NCBI GenBank assembly: GCA_033961575.1
Contig: CM066738.1
Location: 103,317,478 to 103,381,477 of the forward strand
Source of the DNA: Aselliscus stoliczkanus
Lineage: Eukaryota > Chordata > Mammalia > Chiroptera > Hipposideridae
Direction of reading: 5' to 3'
Length of the DNA stretch: 64,000 bases
Shown: positions 36,700 to 48,155 of the stretch, in pieces
How positions within the stretch are numbered: position 1 is the stretch's first letter
Layout of the letters: every line of letters starts with the position of its first letter
Translations under genes and position numbers: made by a program
The notes under the pieces: model-generated
What the model saw: the letters and a program-made list of their open reading frames with translations, nothing else
What the model was told of the DNA's origin: nothing
The model's database searches: none

Positions 36700-36820
36700 T
36701 TTAAAAGTTTAGATATAAGAGACACAAATAAAAAGGTAAATTATTTGTATTCCTGTCACACAGAGAGATAACCACCATTCATATTTACGTATGTATATTC
36801 TTCAAGAATTTCTCTCTCTC
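36700..36820 (-). repeat. Old L1 fragment, antisense (first part)
   Basis: GTCACACAGAGAGATAACCA and CCATTCATATTTACGTATGT are typical of antisense old L1 3' ends. The same orientation resumes after the microsatellite and mariner block at 37,230. Confidence 0.5.
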
Positions 36821-36867
36821 TGTCTCTCTTTCTGTATCTCTACCATTCTCTGTCTTTCTACCTACAG

Positions 36868-36872
36868 ATGAT

Positions 36873-36902
<30 letters not shown>
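36868..36902. repeat. (GATA)n microsatellite
   Basis: About eight copies of the GATA/TAGA tetramer. Confidence 0.9.
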
Positions 36903-36904
<2 letters not shown>

Positions 36905-36911
36905 CTACTAT

Positions 36912-36915
<4 letters not shown>

Positions 36916-36949
<34 letters not shown>
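36916..36949. repeat. (CA)n microsatellite
   Basis: About 17 CA units running directly into the left terminus of the mariner remnant. Confidence 0.95.
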
Positions 36950-36951
<2 letters not shown>

Positions 36952-37175
36952 TGCCAAAAAAAATATACACATTTTAAGAAAGGAAAAATCTGTATTAATT
37001 GTAATACTCAATATATACCAATAACAAAAGATGAATACAAGTCACGTCTGATTTCTGCAATTACAAGAGGTGCTCAAAGTGGTTCCCATCAGCATCCAGA
37101 CACTTCTGATTTAGCAAACTACTGCTTGAGAATAGATAACATGTGTTAAAATCTGCATACATTTTTTGGCATCCC
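36950..37175 (-). mobile_element. Mariner deletion derivative (MITE-like)
   Basis: Terminal inverted repeats are visible: left GGTGCCAAAAAAAATATACA, right TTTTTTGGCATCC, with the reversed right end beginning GGATGCCAAAAAATG. On the minus strand, 37,111-37,061 encodes the transposase C-terminus NQKCLDADGNHFEHLL followed by a stop, typical of mariner transposases. The element is about 226 bp, so most of a parent of about 1.3 kb is deleted. It keeps the 3' end of the transposase and both inverted repeats. A partial relative lies at 52,047-52,153. Confidence 0.85.

Positions 37176-37177
<2 letters not shown>

Positions 37178-37219
<42 letters not shown>
37178..37219. repeat. (GT)n microsatellite
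   Basis: About 21 GT units directly after the mariner right terminus, inverted-complementary to the (CA)n on its left. Confidence 0.95.
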
Positions 37220-37221
<2 letters not shown>

Positions 37222-37229
37222 TATATTAA

Positions 37230-37530
37230 AGTAGTACCATTTATATCCTGCTTTTTTCTACTTACCCATATAGGACATACATTTTTATTCAAATAAGTAT
37301 AACTCTACATCACCATTTTAATAGCCATATAACATTGCATTCAGTGAATACATCATGATTTATTGAAGCCCTTAGTGTCAGAAGTTTACATTGCTCTAAA
37401 TGTTTCATTATTATAAACAATACTGTGTCCAACATCCATGTATATCTTTGTGAAGTTGCCTGAATTTCAGGGACCAAAATCCAGAAGTGAAACTCCTGGA
37501 TCAGATGTCCTGCATATATTTAAGTCTTTT
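37230..37530 (-). repeat. Old L1 fragment, antisense (second part)
   Basis: TTAATAGCCATATAACATTG, TTCATTATTATAAACAATAC and AGAAGTGAAACTCCTGGATC are antisense old-L1 3' landmarks. Confidence 0.65.
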
Positions 37531-37899
37531 CATACATATTACCAAATTCTGTCCCGGAAAAAAAGCGCCTTTGCCTTTACTCCAGCAGCCACGAGACTGC
37601 GGCTTTCCCCACACCCTCACCCATCATAATACTCTTCTCGGGAGAACTTTACCTTTTCTCTGTTTTTCACTCCTTGGTTCCCAGCTTGCCCCGGAGACAA
37701 ACTTTCTAGTGTTTGAGCAAAACTGGCATGTCCCAACAAAGTTCCCTCCTTTTCAGACTTAACACCCCTCCAGTGTGGATCAATAAATTATTGTCAGCCC
37801 GGCACCCGGAGGATCAATAGTTCTGTCCTTGATCTTTTACTGCTTGACATTCTAATAGATGACTGGGAGGAAACTATAAAAAGCATGCTTGCAAACTCT
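37531..37899. other. Unrecognised intergenic sequence
   Basis: No gene or diagnostic repeat. Confidence 0.4.
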
Positions 37900-38030
37900 G
37901 CCCAACATTTATATAGAGCCCACCACTAGATGCCAGGCATGATGCTTTGTTCCTGGGACATAAATACAAATGAGCCCTCTTTCCTGCCCTGGAGGAGTTC
38001 GTGGCAGTATCCAGAGAAACAGGGATATGA
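37900..38030 (-). repeat. L2 LINE 3' fragment
   Basis: CCACTAGATGCCAGGCATGA, ATAAATACAAATGAGCCCTC, CCTGCCCTGGAGGAGTTCGT: antisense L2 tail. Confidence 0.65.
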
Positions 38031-38157
38031 TGAGAACGGACCTGGAGATTTCCAACATGGCTCCCATAGGAAATGATGATATTTGTGACAGAGGGAAGGA
38101 AGCAGCTGCCTCTGTCCCTTTCACAGGCCACCAGACACTGATGGGAGACTCCCACTC

Positions 38158-38235
38158 CCTTCAACAAATATTTATTGAGCCCCTTCTGTGCGTCAGGCCC
38201 TGTTCTTCAGAACAATCCCTGAGAGATTATTTTTT
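38158..38235 (-). repeat. L2 LINE 3' fragment
   Basis: CTTCAACAAATATTTATTGA, GCCCCTTCTGTGCGTCAGGC: a second antisense L2 tail 130 bp away from the previous one. Confidence 0.7.
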
Positions 38236-39545
38236 GAAGTGTTACGGCCTTTCACCCAGGTATGGCCACAAACAAAAACACGTTTCCACTGACACTTGGA
38301 CCCAAGTATCCTTTAGCTTAACTATGCCTCTCCCTCCTTGGTGATTTATTTTCTCTGACAATTTCCCAAGAGAAATTGGGACTGGCTAATATGAAACCAA
38401 GCACAGTTTGAAGAATTTTAGGACCAAACACATTAACCTTAAAGAAAGATAAGCTGCTTTTTAAATCCTTTTGGGAGGGAAACTAAACAGTGCATGAATA
38501 CCTAAGATGGTAATTCCAGAAGTCCGCTGTGAAATACAAATTAGGCTGGAATAGAGAAAGAAATGCTCCAAACTCAGAAACATGCAGCTCTTGGTGATTG
38601 ACAAATGATTCTGTTACTAATATTAAACATCCAGAAATTTCTTCTCAACTGTACTCTGGGATCAGCTCATCCCTATGTCCTATTTCCTCCTGGGTGGTCT
38701 TAGGTTCACTTAGGTTCACTTTATCCTCTGAGAACGGGGTTGTTGTGAGTGCCCGGAAACCCTCGTGTCTGATAGAACTTGACACAAGAAACAGCTTCTC
38801 TCTGCTGTGGGCCTTCCGGTCAGATGTCCTGGCAAGGCCAGAAGGTTACAGTACTTTGAACTGTTCGGTGTTAGATGCCAAAATCAATGGCCCTTCTTTC
38901 CCAAGAAGTACAACCAGCTCGTGATTTGCAGCGCGAAGTAATGAAACACGCCTGGTTCTAGTACAGATTTACGTGTTTTGATCTTTGGATTAGTGCCTGG
39001 CAGTTTGTTGGATGTCACCATCGCCTGTGGTTGATTGGAGCAGAAACAGTGGATCTTTGCCTCTCGTATATTTTATGAACCAGCCCACTCACTAGAGTTC
39101 AGGAAGTGTATGAGGGGTTGGCTCTGCCTTCTTCTTACTCTCCTTTCCAGAATTTTCTGGCTGAAAGGGAGAGAAACAATGTGTTTTCTCCCCTCCCCCA
39201 CCCAGTTATTGCTTTGTGGAGTTACCAGTGTTCACATGAAGTTCTGTCCACAGCCAGCCACCCTCGGCCTACCCAGGGCCAATGGGTACACACACCAGCA
39301 GGGCAGTGAGACCCCCTTGGGGGGATGGCCAACGGAAGATCCACATGGCCTCAGGAGCAGGCTTCAGCAGGGCATTCCAAGGCCCTGGTGTGAAAGGGGG
39401 AGCACTGAACGAGTTCTAGGCAAGACCCCATAGCCTGTGAGGAGGGGTGGACTGACGGTGCGCACGGGTGGTGGGGGGGTGTCCTCTAAAGCAGGCATTC
39501 GAGCATAGGGGCACCTCTAGTGTGGGTCTATGGGCCATAATATTC

Positions 39546-39548
<3 letters not shown>
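38236..39548. other. Unrecognised, repeat-poor intergenic sequence
   Basis: About 1.3 kb with no diagnostic repeat. The ORF at 39,035-39,433 (132 codons) has no domain and overlaps another frame. Confidence 0.4.
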
Positions 39549-39583
<35 letters not shown>

Positions 39584-39588
39584 CCCCC
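39549..39588. repeat. (CT)n microsatellite
   Basis: About 16 CT units followed by a C8 run. Confidence 0.95.
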
Positions 39589-40600
39589 ATTCCTCCCTCT
39601 TCCTTGTTTTTTTTTAATTTGAATTTTTATTGCAATAAGTGGAGATCCAAATGCAGTTAAGAAATAATATAGAACTTGGACATGTTGGCTGGAGTGCTAC
39701 ACATCTATAACAGGTCCTTCATGAATAAGACAAAAAGAGTGATGGACAGGAGTCGGGAATTCTAGACTGGAACCTGCTTGCCATGTCATTATGAAGATAT
39801 ATTGGTCAAGGAAGGAGGACATAAACATCCCTTAATAGTTGGTTAGGTTGCTTTATAACCAATTTATAGACATATGGCATGCAGGCCTCCCTGTGTACCT
39901 TTGCCCCACACCCCTGCAAAGTTAGCTGTGGGTGTAAGTCCTAAATTAATTACCCAGAGAGAGAGTCTGAAACCTAACTAGAACAACCAATTAGGTTCCA
40001 GAAAAGGTCCTAGCCCTCCCTTGGAGAGACTTCTAAGAGGCCCAAGGAAGGAGTTATGCTAGCAATATTGGGGGTGGTGTGTGGTCAACTGGGGTTTGGG
40101 GAAAGATTCACTAACACTGAAATGAACAACCCCCGTTTCCTTGGGAAAATGGTCCATGTTCGGTAATCGTATCTGTTTCTCTGCTTTGGTGTTTTTTCCT
40201 TTGTTCTTGTTCTTTTGGAATGTCCCTTAGCCTCCCAGTGAAATTCCATATGAAAAACGCTTGGTGGAGCTGAGAGGTGAAGGGGGATTGTGCTTGTGGG
40301 CTTGACTAGCCAGGGAGCTCAGAGCCCTGGGAGTAGGACAGAGTAGGTAAAGCCAGCAGGTGGAGTACGGAAATATTTCACAACCTCTGCTACATTGTCC
40401 TTTACAGGACTGACTGAGGACCCAGTAGCTTCAGGAACGGAGGGACTGTCCCTGTTTGCCCTTGTACCCAGGGTGTGTGTGTTTGTGCTCCGATAATGTT
40501 TGTTGAGCTAATGAACAAATGTCATCATCTAACTTGGTACACAAAGTAAACACGCAATAAATTGTTGGGTTAATGAATTATTTTCAAGCATTTCAATTCA
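39589..40600. other. Unrecognised intergenic sequence
   Basis: No gene. A weak L2/MIR-like end (TGTTTGTTGAGCTAATGAAC) lies near 40,500-40,570. Confidence 0.35.
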
Positions 40601-40604
40601 TTAA

Positions 40605-40893
40605 GGATCACTCATAATGATAATTAACAATAACTACAAATAATATAAGTATAAATGATGTATTATAATTATAGAAATACTATAAGCATACTAATAATAT
40701 AATTAATAGTAAATTAATAATTAAGTTAAAATTTAAATAGTATACAATAAATGATTGATGTAGGTCACTTGATTGAATTTATTTGAACTAGATTTACTCC
40801 TAGAAAGGCTGACCAATTTGAAGCGAAAGAAAAGCCAATTGTTAATGTTACCAAACTGAAAATAAGGGGATGATTTAAAATAATTCTTTCGAG
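40605..40893 (+). repeat. Unclassified repeat, left arm of inverted pair
   Basis: About 290 bp AT-rich element: AATTAACAATAACTACAAAT, AGTTAAAATTTAAATAGTAT, TGAATTTATTTGAACTAGAT, AGAAAAGCCAATTGTTAATG and TACCAAACTGAAAATAAGGG. Its reverse complement recurs at about 42,945-43,220 with many matching blocks in the same order. Family not identified with confidence; a decayed hAT-like element is possible. Confidence 0.7.
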
Positions 40894-41230
40894 TTTTAGC
40901 ATATGGAAAATCATGTTCTGAATTGTTTGCAGTGTCTTAGAGGGATCTGCCCTCCCTTAAGATGTTTATTTGTATTTGTAAAACAAGTTCATCCACCTAT
41001 ATATGAAGCATCACCCCTAGGATAGGTCTTGCCAAGAAGGCTGCTCCGGTTGTCTCTTTATACATTTATTTCAAGTTCTTGAAAAAGTCCTTAGATTGTT
41101 GTCTCAGCATATGAGTTTGTGGTATTTATGCCTAATGTTACCAAGTACTATGTTTCTGACCTTTGGTCAGAAGGTATCAACATTACCATGACTCTGTGCA
41201 AGGTGGGCTGCAGCCCATTCGGACACATTC
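40894..41230. other. Spacer between repeat arm and L1, unrecognised
   Basis: No gene. Possibly more of the same old repeat or of the L1. Confidence 0.35.
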
Positions 41231-41234
41231 TTAT

Positions 41235-42608
41235 CCATAGCAAATTAAAATAGATAGAACAGATCAATGGAATAGAATTGAGAGGCCAGATATAAACCCG
41301 TACACCTATAGCTAATTGGCAAGGGTGCCAAGACAATAAAACGGGGAAAGAATAGCTTTTCAACAAGTGATGTTGGGACAGCTCGACATCCATAAACAAA
41401 AGAATGAAGTTGGGCTCCTCTTTTACAGCATATACAAAAATTAACGCAAAATGGATACAAGACCTAAATTTAGAAGCTATAAAACTTTTAGAAGAAAATA
41501 TAGGGGTAAATCTTGCTGACTGCAGATTTGGCAATACTTTCTTTAAAATGATGTAAAAGTATAAGCAACAACAACAATAAAAAACAAATTAGACTTTATA
41601 AAATTAAAAACTTTTGTGCATCAAAGGATTATCAAGGAAGTGAAAAGAAAACCTACACAATTGAAAAAAAAAATTTACAAAACATCTATCAGGTAAGGGA
41701 CTCATATCCAGAACATATAAAGAACTCAACAATAAAAAGACAAACCATTAAATTGAAAAATGAGCAAAGGACTTGAATAAACATGTCTCCAAAGAAGATA
41801 TATAAATGACCACAACACATGAAAAGACACCCAACATCACTGAGGAAATGCAAATCAAAACTTCAATGAGATACACTTCACTACATAAGGATGGCTACAA
41901 TCAGCGGGGAATAAAATGGAAATCAACAGGTGTTGGTAAAGATGTTGAGACACTGGAACCCTTGTACAGTGCTGATGGGAATGTAAAATGGTGTAGCCAC
42001 TGTGGAAACAGTTTGGTGGTCCCTCAAAAAGTTAAACATAGAATTACTAAATTATTCAGCATCCTAGGTATATACACAAGAGAACTGAAAATGGGTACTC
42101 ACATGAATACATGTACATGGATATTCATTACAGCATTATTCACAATAGTCAAAAGGTAGAAACAACCCACAGGTCCCTCAATGGATGAATAGATAAACAA
42201 AATGTGGCATATCCATAAAATGGAGCATAATTCAGCCAAAGAACTACAATGCTAACTGCTACATTCCATAATGTGGGTGAGCCTCAAAAGCATTATTCTA
42301 AGAGAAAGAAGCCAGACTCAAAGGTCACATGCTGTAGGCTTCTATTTATATGTTGTATCCAGAATATGTCAATCCATAGAGACAGGATGCAAATGAATGG
42401 TTGCCAGGGGTTGAAGGGAGCAGGGAATGGTGGGGGGTGGTAGCTGCTTAATGGGGATAGGGCTTCCTTTTGAGCTGATGGAAAGGTTTTGGAACTAGAT
42501 AGAGGTGATGTTTACACAGTATTGTGAGTATATGAAACGCTGTGGAATTACATACTTTAAAAATGGTTAATTTTATGTTATGTGAAATTTAACTCAACAA
42601 ATTAAAGG
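41235..42608 (+). repeat. Old L1, ORF2 3' third to tail
   Basis: Sense, heavily mutated ORF2 C-terminal region: GAACAGATCAATGGAATAGA, AGACCTAAATTTAGAAGCTA, TAAAAACTTTTGTGCATCAA, AAATCAAAACTTCAATGAGA, TGTAGCCACTGTGGAAACAG, CAAAATGTGGCATATCCATA, and a 3' end GTGAAATTTAACTCAACAAA. Many stops and indels; much older than the L1 at 33-35 kb. Confidence 0.8.
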
Positions 42609-42879
42609 AAAACTGACAACAGCCAGGCCCTTACCCCTCTCCCAGATACCTTTATGGAGCCAGGTCTCTGGGAATGAGTCCCATCTTCACAAACTCACAG
42701 GTCAGTCTTCCAGGTGCTAAGCCAATCCTCAGGGGTGGGGAAGCACGGTGCCGCCCTGCCCTATCATTTATTGGGTCGGAGGAAAGCCACGCATGCCCGG
42801 GCAGTTCTTCATGTCTCTGTGTCCCCCTCCTCATCTTCCCACAACCCACTGCTAAGCAAGTCTTGGATGTCATACCAGG
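42609..42879. other. Unrecognised spacer
   Basis: No gene or diagnostic repeat. Confidence 0.4.
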
Positions 42880-43220
42880 CCTGGCTACGTAATTTTGTGG
42901 AGCCTGGTGCAAAGTGAAATTGTGAGGTCCTCTGTTAAAAGATTATTAAGAGTTTCAAGCTATTTTAAATCATCCCCCTATTTTCAGTTTGGTAACATAA
43001 CAGTTGGCTTTTCTTTCTCTTTAGACAAATTGGTCACATTTTCTGGGGAGTAAATTGCATTCAAATAAATTCAATCAAATGGTCTACATCAATAATTTAC
43101 TATTTAAATTTTAACTACATTATTCATTTACTAGTAATTATATTATTACGTATGCTTGTATTATTTATATATGTATACTACATCATTCATATTTATATTA
43201 TTTATATTTATTGTTAATTA
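42880..43220 (-). repeat. Unclassified repeat, right arm of inverted pair
   Basis: Reverse-oriented relative of 40,605-40,893: CCTATTTTCAGTTTGGTAAC, GTTGGCTTTTCTTTCTC, AAATAAATTCAATCAAATGG, TACTATTTAAATTTTAACTA, TATTTATTGTTAATT. It extends about 65 bp further on its left (GGCTACGTAATTTTGTGGAG, CTGGTGCAAAGTGAAATTGT), a GC-richer end with the look of a DNA-transposon terminus. Confidence 0.7.
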
Positions 43221-43650
43221 CAACAGAGCATTTAAACAAGCACAGGACTCTTTTTTTCCTGAGCTCATATCCCTGTCACTGGTACCCATCCCTGTCACTG
43301 ATTGACACCTATAGCCTTCCAGGCCCCTTCTCTGACGATGATGAATGCTTATATCCTGTCTGAGCCTGCTTGGACCACAGAGCATCGTCTGAAGCTAGGT
43401 CAGTTGAACGTCCTCCCAGCCTTTCCCCTCTCGGCCCCTCCCTCGCATTGCTTGGGACTCAGTTTGCCTGAGCCCTCAGTGGGCCCTACAGAAATTCTGG
43501 CTGCCACAGATGGGAGGGGTGTGGCCCTGAGTGTGAAGTGACTGGGAAGAAGCATGGCAAAGCTGAAGCCCTGAGCCAGTGGAGGACATCAGGCTTGATG
43601 ACTTTTCCTTTCAAGCCCTGAGATTCTGTGATTGAGAGAGGCTGAGGTGT
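43221..43650. other. Unrecognised intergenic sequence
   Basis: No gene or diagnostic repeat. Confidence 0.4.
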
Positions 43651-43654
43651 ACAA

Positions 43655-43730
43655 TCACTCCTATTTTCACAGAAGGGTACACTGAGACTGAGAGGCGTTC
43701 AGTGACGTCAATGAGGTCACACAGCTGTTT

Positions 43731-43735
<5 letters not shown>
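43655..43735 (-). repeat. MIR SINE fragment
   Basis: CTCCTATTTTCACAGAAGGG, TACACTGAGACTGAGAGG, GAGGTCACACAGCTG: antisense MIR core. Confidence 0.7.
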
Positions 43736-43737
<2 letters not shown>

Positions 43738-43775
<38 letters not shown>

Positions 43776-43780
43776 TTTAA
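43738..43780. repeat. (TA)n microsatellite plus T run
   Basis: About 15 TA units followed by T10. Confidence 0.9.
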
Positions 43781-44850
43781 TACAACTGTAATTTAGGAAA
43801 ATTTAAAACATTTATTTCTCTTACTTTTGGGATACTGGCTCATATATAGTTACCTGCTAGGAATCTGTTAAAATCAGTACTTTATTTATTTATTTATTTT
43901 TTTAAATAGCTTTGCTGGCTAAGTTTCAGTTTCGTTTCGTTTTCTTTCTATCACTTAAGTTTCAGTTCTGTTTCTCAGGATATTCTCTTTCCCTTTTTAG
44001 TGGTATTATCTGATCCTGTTTGTTATAATTGTTCCTTTGTGCCCTTATAACCTGATCAAACTACACCAGTTATTCTAAGGCAGATATTTCTAAACAGGAA
44101 GTTGAAACAGATTTAAAGCTGATGCCATGCAAATTCAGTCTAGCATTAAGCAAAATGCATCTACTTTATGGATAGCCCCAGGAGCTGCCTCAGTATTGAT
44201 GCATGCACTGCTTAACTTACTCTGCCTATACATTCCTCAACATGAAAAGCCACCAAGAATCTCTGACTCCCTAAGCAGCCTAACGTGTGAACTGTACCCA
44301 GTATTTCTGCCTTTGCCAGAGAGACGGCTGATGGAGAACTTCCTGAACTCGCTGGTACTCTGGCCATAAAGTGGAGGAAAGGAGGCTGGGAGTCTCCTGA
44401 TTCACAGCTTCCTCTCCACTCTATCAAAATCTAAACACCCAAGGACCCCATGAAACAACATGAACTGGACAGTTTGAAGAAAGGACTCGAAATAGTGACC
44501 AAGTGGTTAGATCACTCTTCAGACTTGACAACACTTAGACAGAAAGAGAAAATTGAACTTCTATTTAGACAACCACATATACTTCAGACACTAAATCACA
44601 AAGATACTGGAACTCTAAAAAAATCCTCCTTGACACTTAAATCTTTGATGTCCCTGTATCTAAAATTACAGTTTTCCATTCCAAATGTAACAGAGGCTCT
44701 ATTTTGACAATTTGGAAAACAGAAAAGTAGAAAGAAAAAAATTCAAATTGCAATTTTACTATGAAAAGATAACTTCTCTTAGCATTTTGATATATGCTCC
44801 TCCTTTTCTTTTTCCTATTCATACTTTTTGCATATTGTTTTAACCATACT
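43781..44850. other. Unrecognised intergenic sequence
   Basis: No supported gene. ORFs at 44,127-44,369 and 44,450-44,707 lack domains. A (TTTA)n stretch is at 43,881-43,905. Confidence 0.4.
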
Positions 44851-45130
44851 ATATGTAAAACTTTATATCCTGAGTTTTTTCACTTAGCATTATATTATAG
44901 CATTTCTGTGTTGATACAAATTTTACCAACTATATTTTTAATGGTTACATAATATTCTCATATGTATATAAAATCTTTGCCCATTCACTTATTTTTGGAC
45001 ATTAATATTACAAATTATCTTATTATGAACATATTTGCATATAAAGCTTTTTTTTTTCTTTTTCTGATTTAGGATTATTTCCTTAGGATATATTCTCAAA
45101 AATAGGCATACTAAAAGGTACAAGAAATTT
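44851..45130 (-). repeat. Old L1 fragment, antisense
   Basis: TCACTTAGCATTATATTATA, TTTAATGGTTACATAATATT, TTGCCCATTCACTTATTTTT, ATTATTTCCTTAGGATATAT: antisense old-L1 landmarks in order. Confidence 0.7.
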
Positions 45131-46030
45131 AAGATTCTTTTTGTTTTTTTTAAAGAAATTTAAGATTCTTGATACATACTTTCAAGTTGCTTTACAAAAT
45201 GACTAGAACAGTTTACACTCTAACATAGTCTATTTAATGTAAATGTTCTTGGTAAAGTCACTACTTAAAATTGTCTAAAGCAAATATTCAATTAAAAGCA
45301 GTTTGTCACACATCTAATTTATACAGAAATGTCCTTTATTTTACCTATGCCTCTGAAAGATTTTTAGCAGTTCACTAATTGAAATATTTCAATTTAAAAA
45401 TGAAGCTTTAATCTGTTCAATTATTTGGCACAAAAGCCTAAGGAAATGTATAAAATGTGGTCTGTGTCCGATAGGAGAGACAAGAGTTATACACCAAAAT
45501 AACTGGAGAGAAATGGGGCTGCTGAAGGAGGAGGTGAGTGTTAGGGGAGCTCAGAGAAGGTGAGGCTCAGGGAACTGGAATGGTTGGGGAGACAGGTAGT
45601 TCTTTTCCTCCGGAAGTGTGGAACCTGACACTGAAGCCTGGTAAGACTTAGTTAAATACAGGTGAGGCAAGAAAGGAAAACAAAGGTGGTTCATCGCAAA
45701 TATTTGAAAATGAGGAGACAGTAAGCTAAAATTTGCAAGTGCTATAGATGATATTTGTACACTAAATGCTGATGTTCCATTTCCTGATTTGTAGTCAAAG
45801 AAATCAGTCCACATGAGCTACATGTAATTTTAGCGCTAGAAACGATATAGCTCAGCCCAATACCTCTCATAGCCCACATTTTGCAAAGGAAGAAGTGGAC
45901 ATTAGTGAGGGTTAGAAGCTTTGTATTCTAATTTCCAGGACAGGGCTCTCTCTTTTGGATCCTACACTCAGGTACACCACATGGGAATCTGACAGAGAGA
46001 TTCTTTAATGCTTTATATTTATATGTTTTT

Positions 46031-46032
<2 letters not shown>
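45131..46032. other. Unrecognised intergenic sequence
   Basis: No gene or diagnostic repeat core. Confidence 0.4.

Positions 46033-46073
<41 letters not shown>
46033..46073. repeat. (CA)n microsatellite
   Basis: About 20 uninterrupted CA units. Confidence 0.95.
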
Positions 46074-46075
<2 letters not shown>

Positions 46076-47929
46076 ACAGCATTCTTACAGAGCCTGGGAA
46101 AATAATGGGAGCGAAATGCCAGGTAGTAGTGATTATGTAGATGTGAAGAGGTGACTGAGTTGTGGACACCTGGATTAGGATATTTTGTGTGGAATGATTA
46201 AATGGTGCAACCTACAACTGGAACTATTGGTATCTTGCGTACATAAGTGTATTTAAAGAAAGTCTGCAAATGTAATCATCAGATTTAACTTTTTCTTTAA
46301 CCCTTACTAAATAAAAGTCACTCTGTTCAATTTTGTAAGGAAGGCAAGAAATAATAAGGTGAAGGATATAGTCCCACGCATCTCAGAATTTAGCTGAGTG
46401 GGGAAGATATAGAAACATATATCTACAAGTGCAAAATTATTTAATGCAGACAACTGTTACTTACCTTCTATTACCTAATCAGTGGACACTTGGTACATAT
46501 TTGCTAAATGAAGGAATGGAGAAAAAGACCATTTTCAGGTGGGATAGCGATGGGAAAGTTCCTGAAGGAGCAGAGATTTGAGCTCAGTCCTTGAGGATGG
46601 TTAACATTTAGAAGAGTGAGGAGGCGATAAGAAACATACCAGACAAGGAATAAAACAGAAGCCCAATATGCCTACTTTTGGCAAATTAGATAAACACGTT
46701 CTCTGATCACTAAAAATTAACTTTCCGAAATAGATAAAGGTGGTATAACCAGGAGTGTGAACATACACATAGCATAACAACAGTATACCTCCTCTCCAAG
46801 AGGTATTTTTAGGGCAGGAGAAAAAAACATATATTCTGAAAGGTAGTACTGGAAGTACTGGAAAGTAAATAAACTATTCGTCCTCTGAAAAATAAACACA
46901 GCTAAACAAAAAATACACCCTAAAAACTTTTCCCCAATGATATGGCTATACACTAGGACAGTCAAAAATGGAAAAATATACCATTTCCTGAACTATCTCA
47001 GAGATATTAATGGTCTGTGATCACATACTCGAAAAATACTCGTGGAGGCTGACTCTCTCCCGGTGTAAAAAATACGTCAAGTTCAGTTCTGCATGGGGCC
47101 AAGGTGCTGTAAGCACACACAAATCACTCACTCTGCACACAGTACCTTTGCCCCAAATAGTCCTCTGCACCTTTTGAACAGTGGAAGAATTAGAGCTATT
47201 ATTCTAGGCACTAGTCCTTAAGATGGCAAGGCTTTCTTTCCTTTTTCAAGAATTGTAAACCACAAGACGTTTACTGTTCACAGGAGCAGAACACATGTAA
47301 AGTGTTTTTCTTATAATTTCCTTTCTACAATAAAAGTATTTCTTTTTCTTTTTGAATGAAAGGGGGCTTAATAGTAATTAAATATAAACCCTGGAAATTG
47401 TTTGTGGATGTATGTAGATATATGATAACATAGGGTAAAGGACAGGAAGTGAGGGGGCATAAGGATTACAAATGGTCAATTAACCTATATATGAACCTAA
47501 GCAGCAGTAAATGAACCTATGTATAACAAGGTTTCTACATTTTGCATGAAGTAGAAACAACATTAACTAGACTATGAAAAGTTAAGGATGTATATTATAT
47601 CCCCACAGAAATCCTGATGGGGGGGGCATGAGGCAGGATGACAAGAGTGACAGAGGGAGAAGCACCCCCAAAACTATAGTGTATAATATATGACTGCACA
47701 AATATACACACATATATGTGTGCATGCACATAAACATACACTCAGAAAAATATTGGAAATGAATTGTATCGTAGTGACCTGTAGGTAGTAGAATTATAGT
47801 TTATCTAAATTTTTTTTGTTAATAAAATTTTTAATAGTGAATGTGTGTGGCTTTTATAGTCAGGAAACAAAGGGTAACTTTTATTTTAAACCCTTGGGGG
47901 CATTGAGTTGAAAGTATTTACATGATCTA
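46074..47929. other. Unrecognised sequence with possible old L1 remains
   Basis: A-rich stretches around 46,690-47,000 and 47,560-47,850 look L1-like but are too diverged to place. No gene. Confidence 0.35.
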
Positions 47930-48155
47930 GATGGTACAGTGGTTGAAACATGTAGTTAAGGGGTAGTCAACTAGGGTTTGAATCATGTCTTAATCACTTT
48001 CTAGCTTGAGACGTTGGGAAAACAGCTTAGCCTCTCAAGTCGCCGCCTCTTCGTTTATAAAATGCCATATATCAGAAGGACATTATGAAGGTTAGAAATG
48101 GTGTGTAAAGTGGTTAGTACAACGGAACATAATTTAATACTCAATAAATGATCTT
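47930..48155 (+). repeat. MIR SINE, nearly full length
   Basis: Sense MIR: ATGGTACAGTGGTTGAAAC, GGTTTGAATCATGTCTTAAT, CACTTTCTAGCTTGAGACG, TTAGCCTCTCAAG, TTATGAAGGTTAGAAATG, CTCAATAAATGATCTTATTA, covering head, core and 3' LINE-like tail. Confidence 0.85.

Noticed and set aside
41148..41534. Minus 128-codon ORF
   Set aside because: Antisense of the old L1 ORF2 region.
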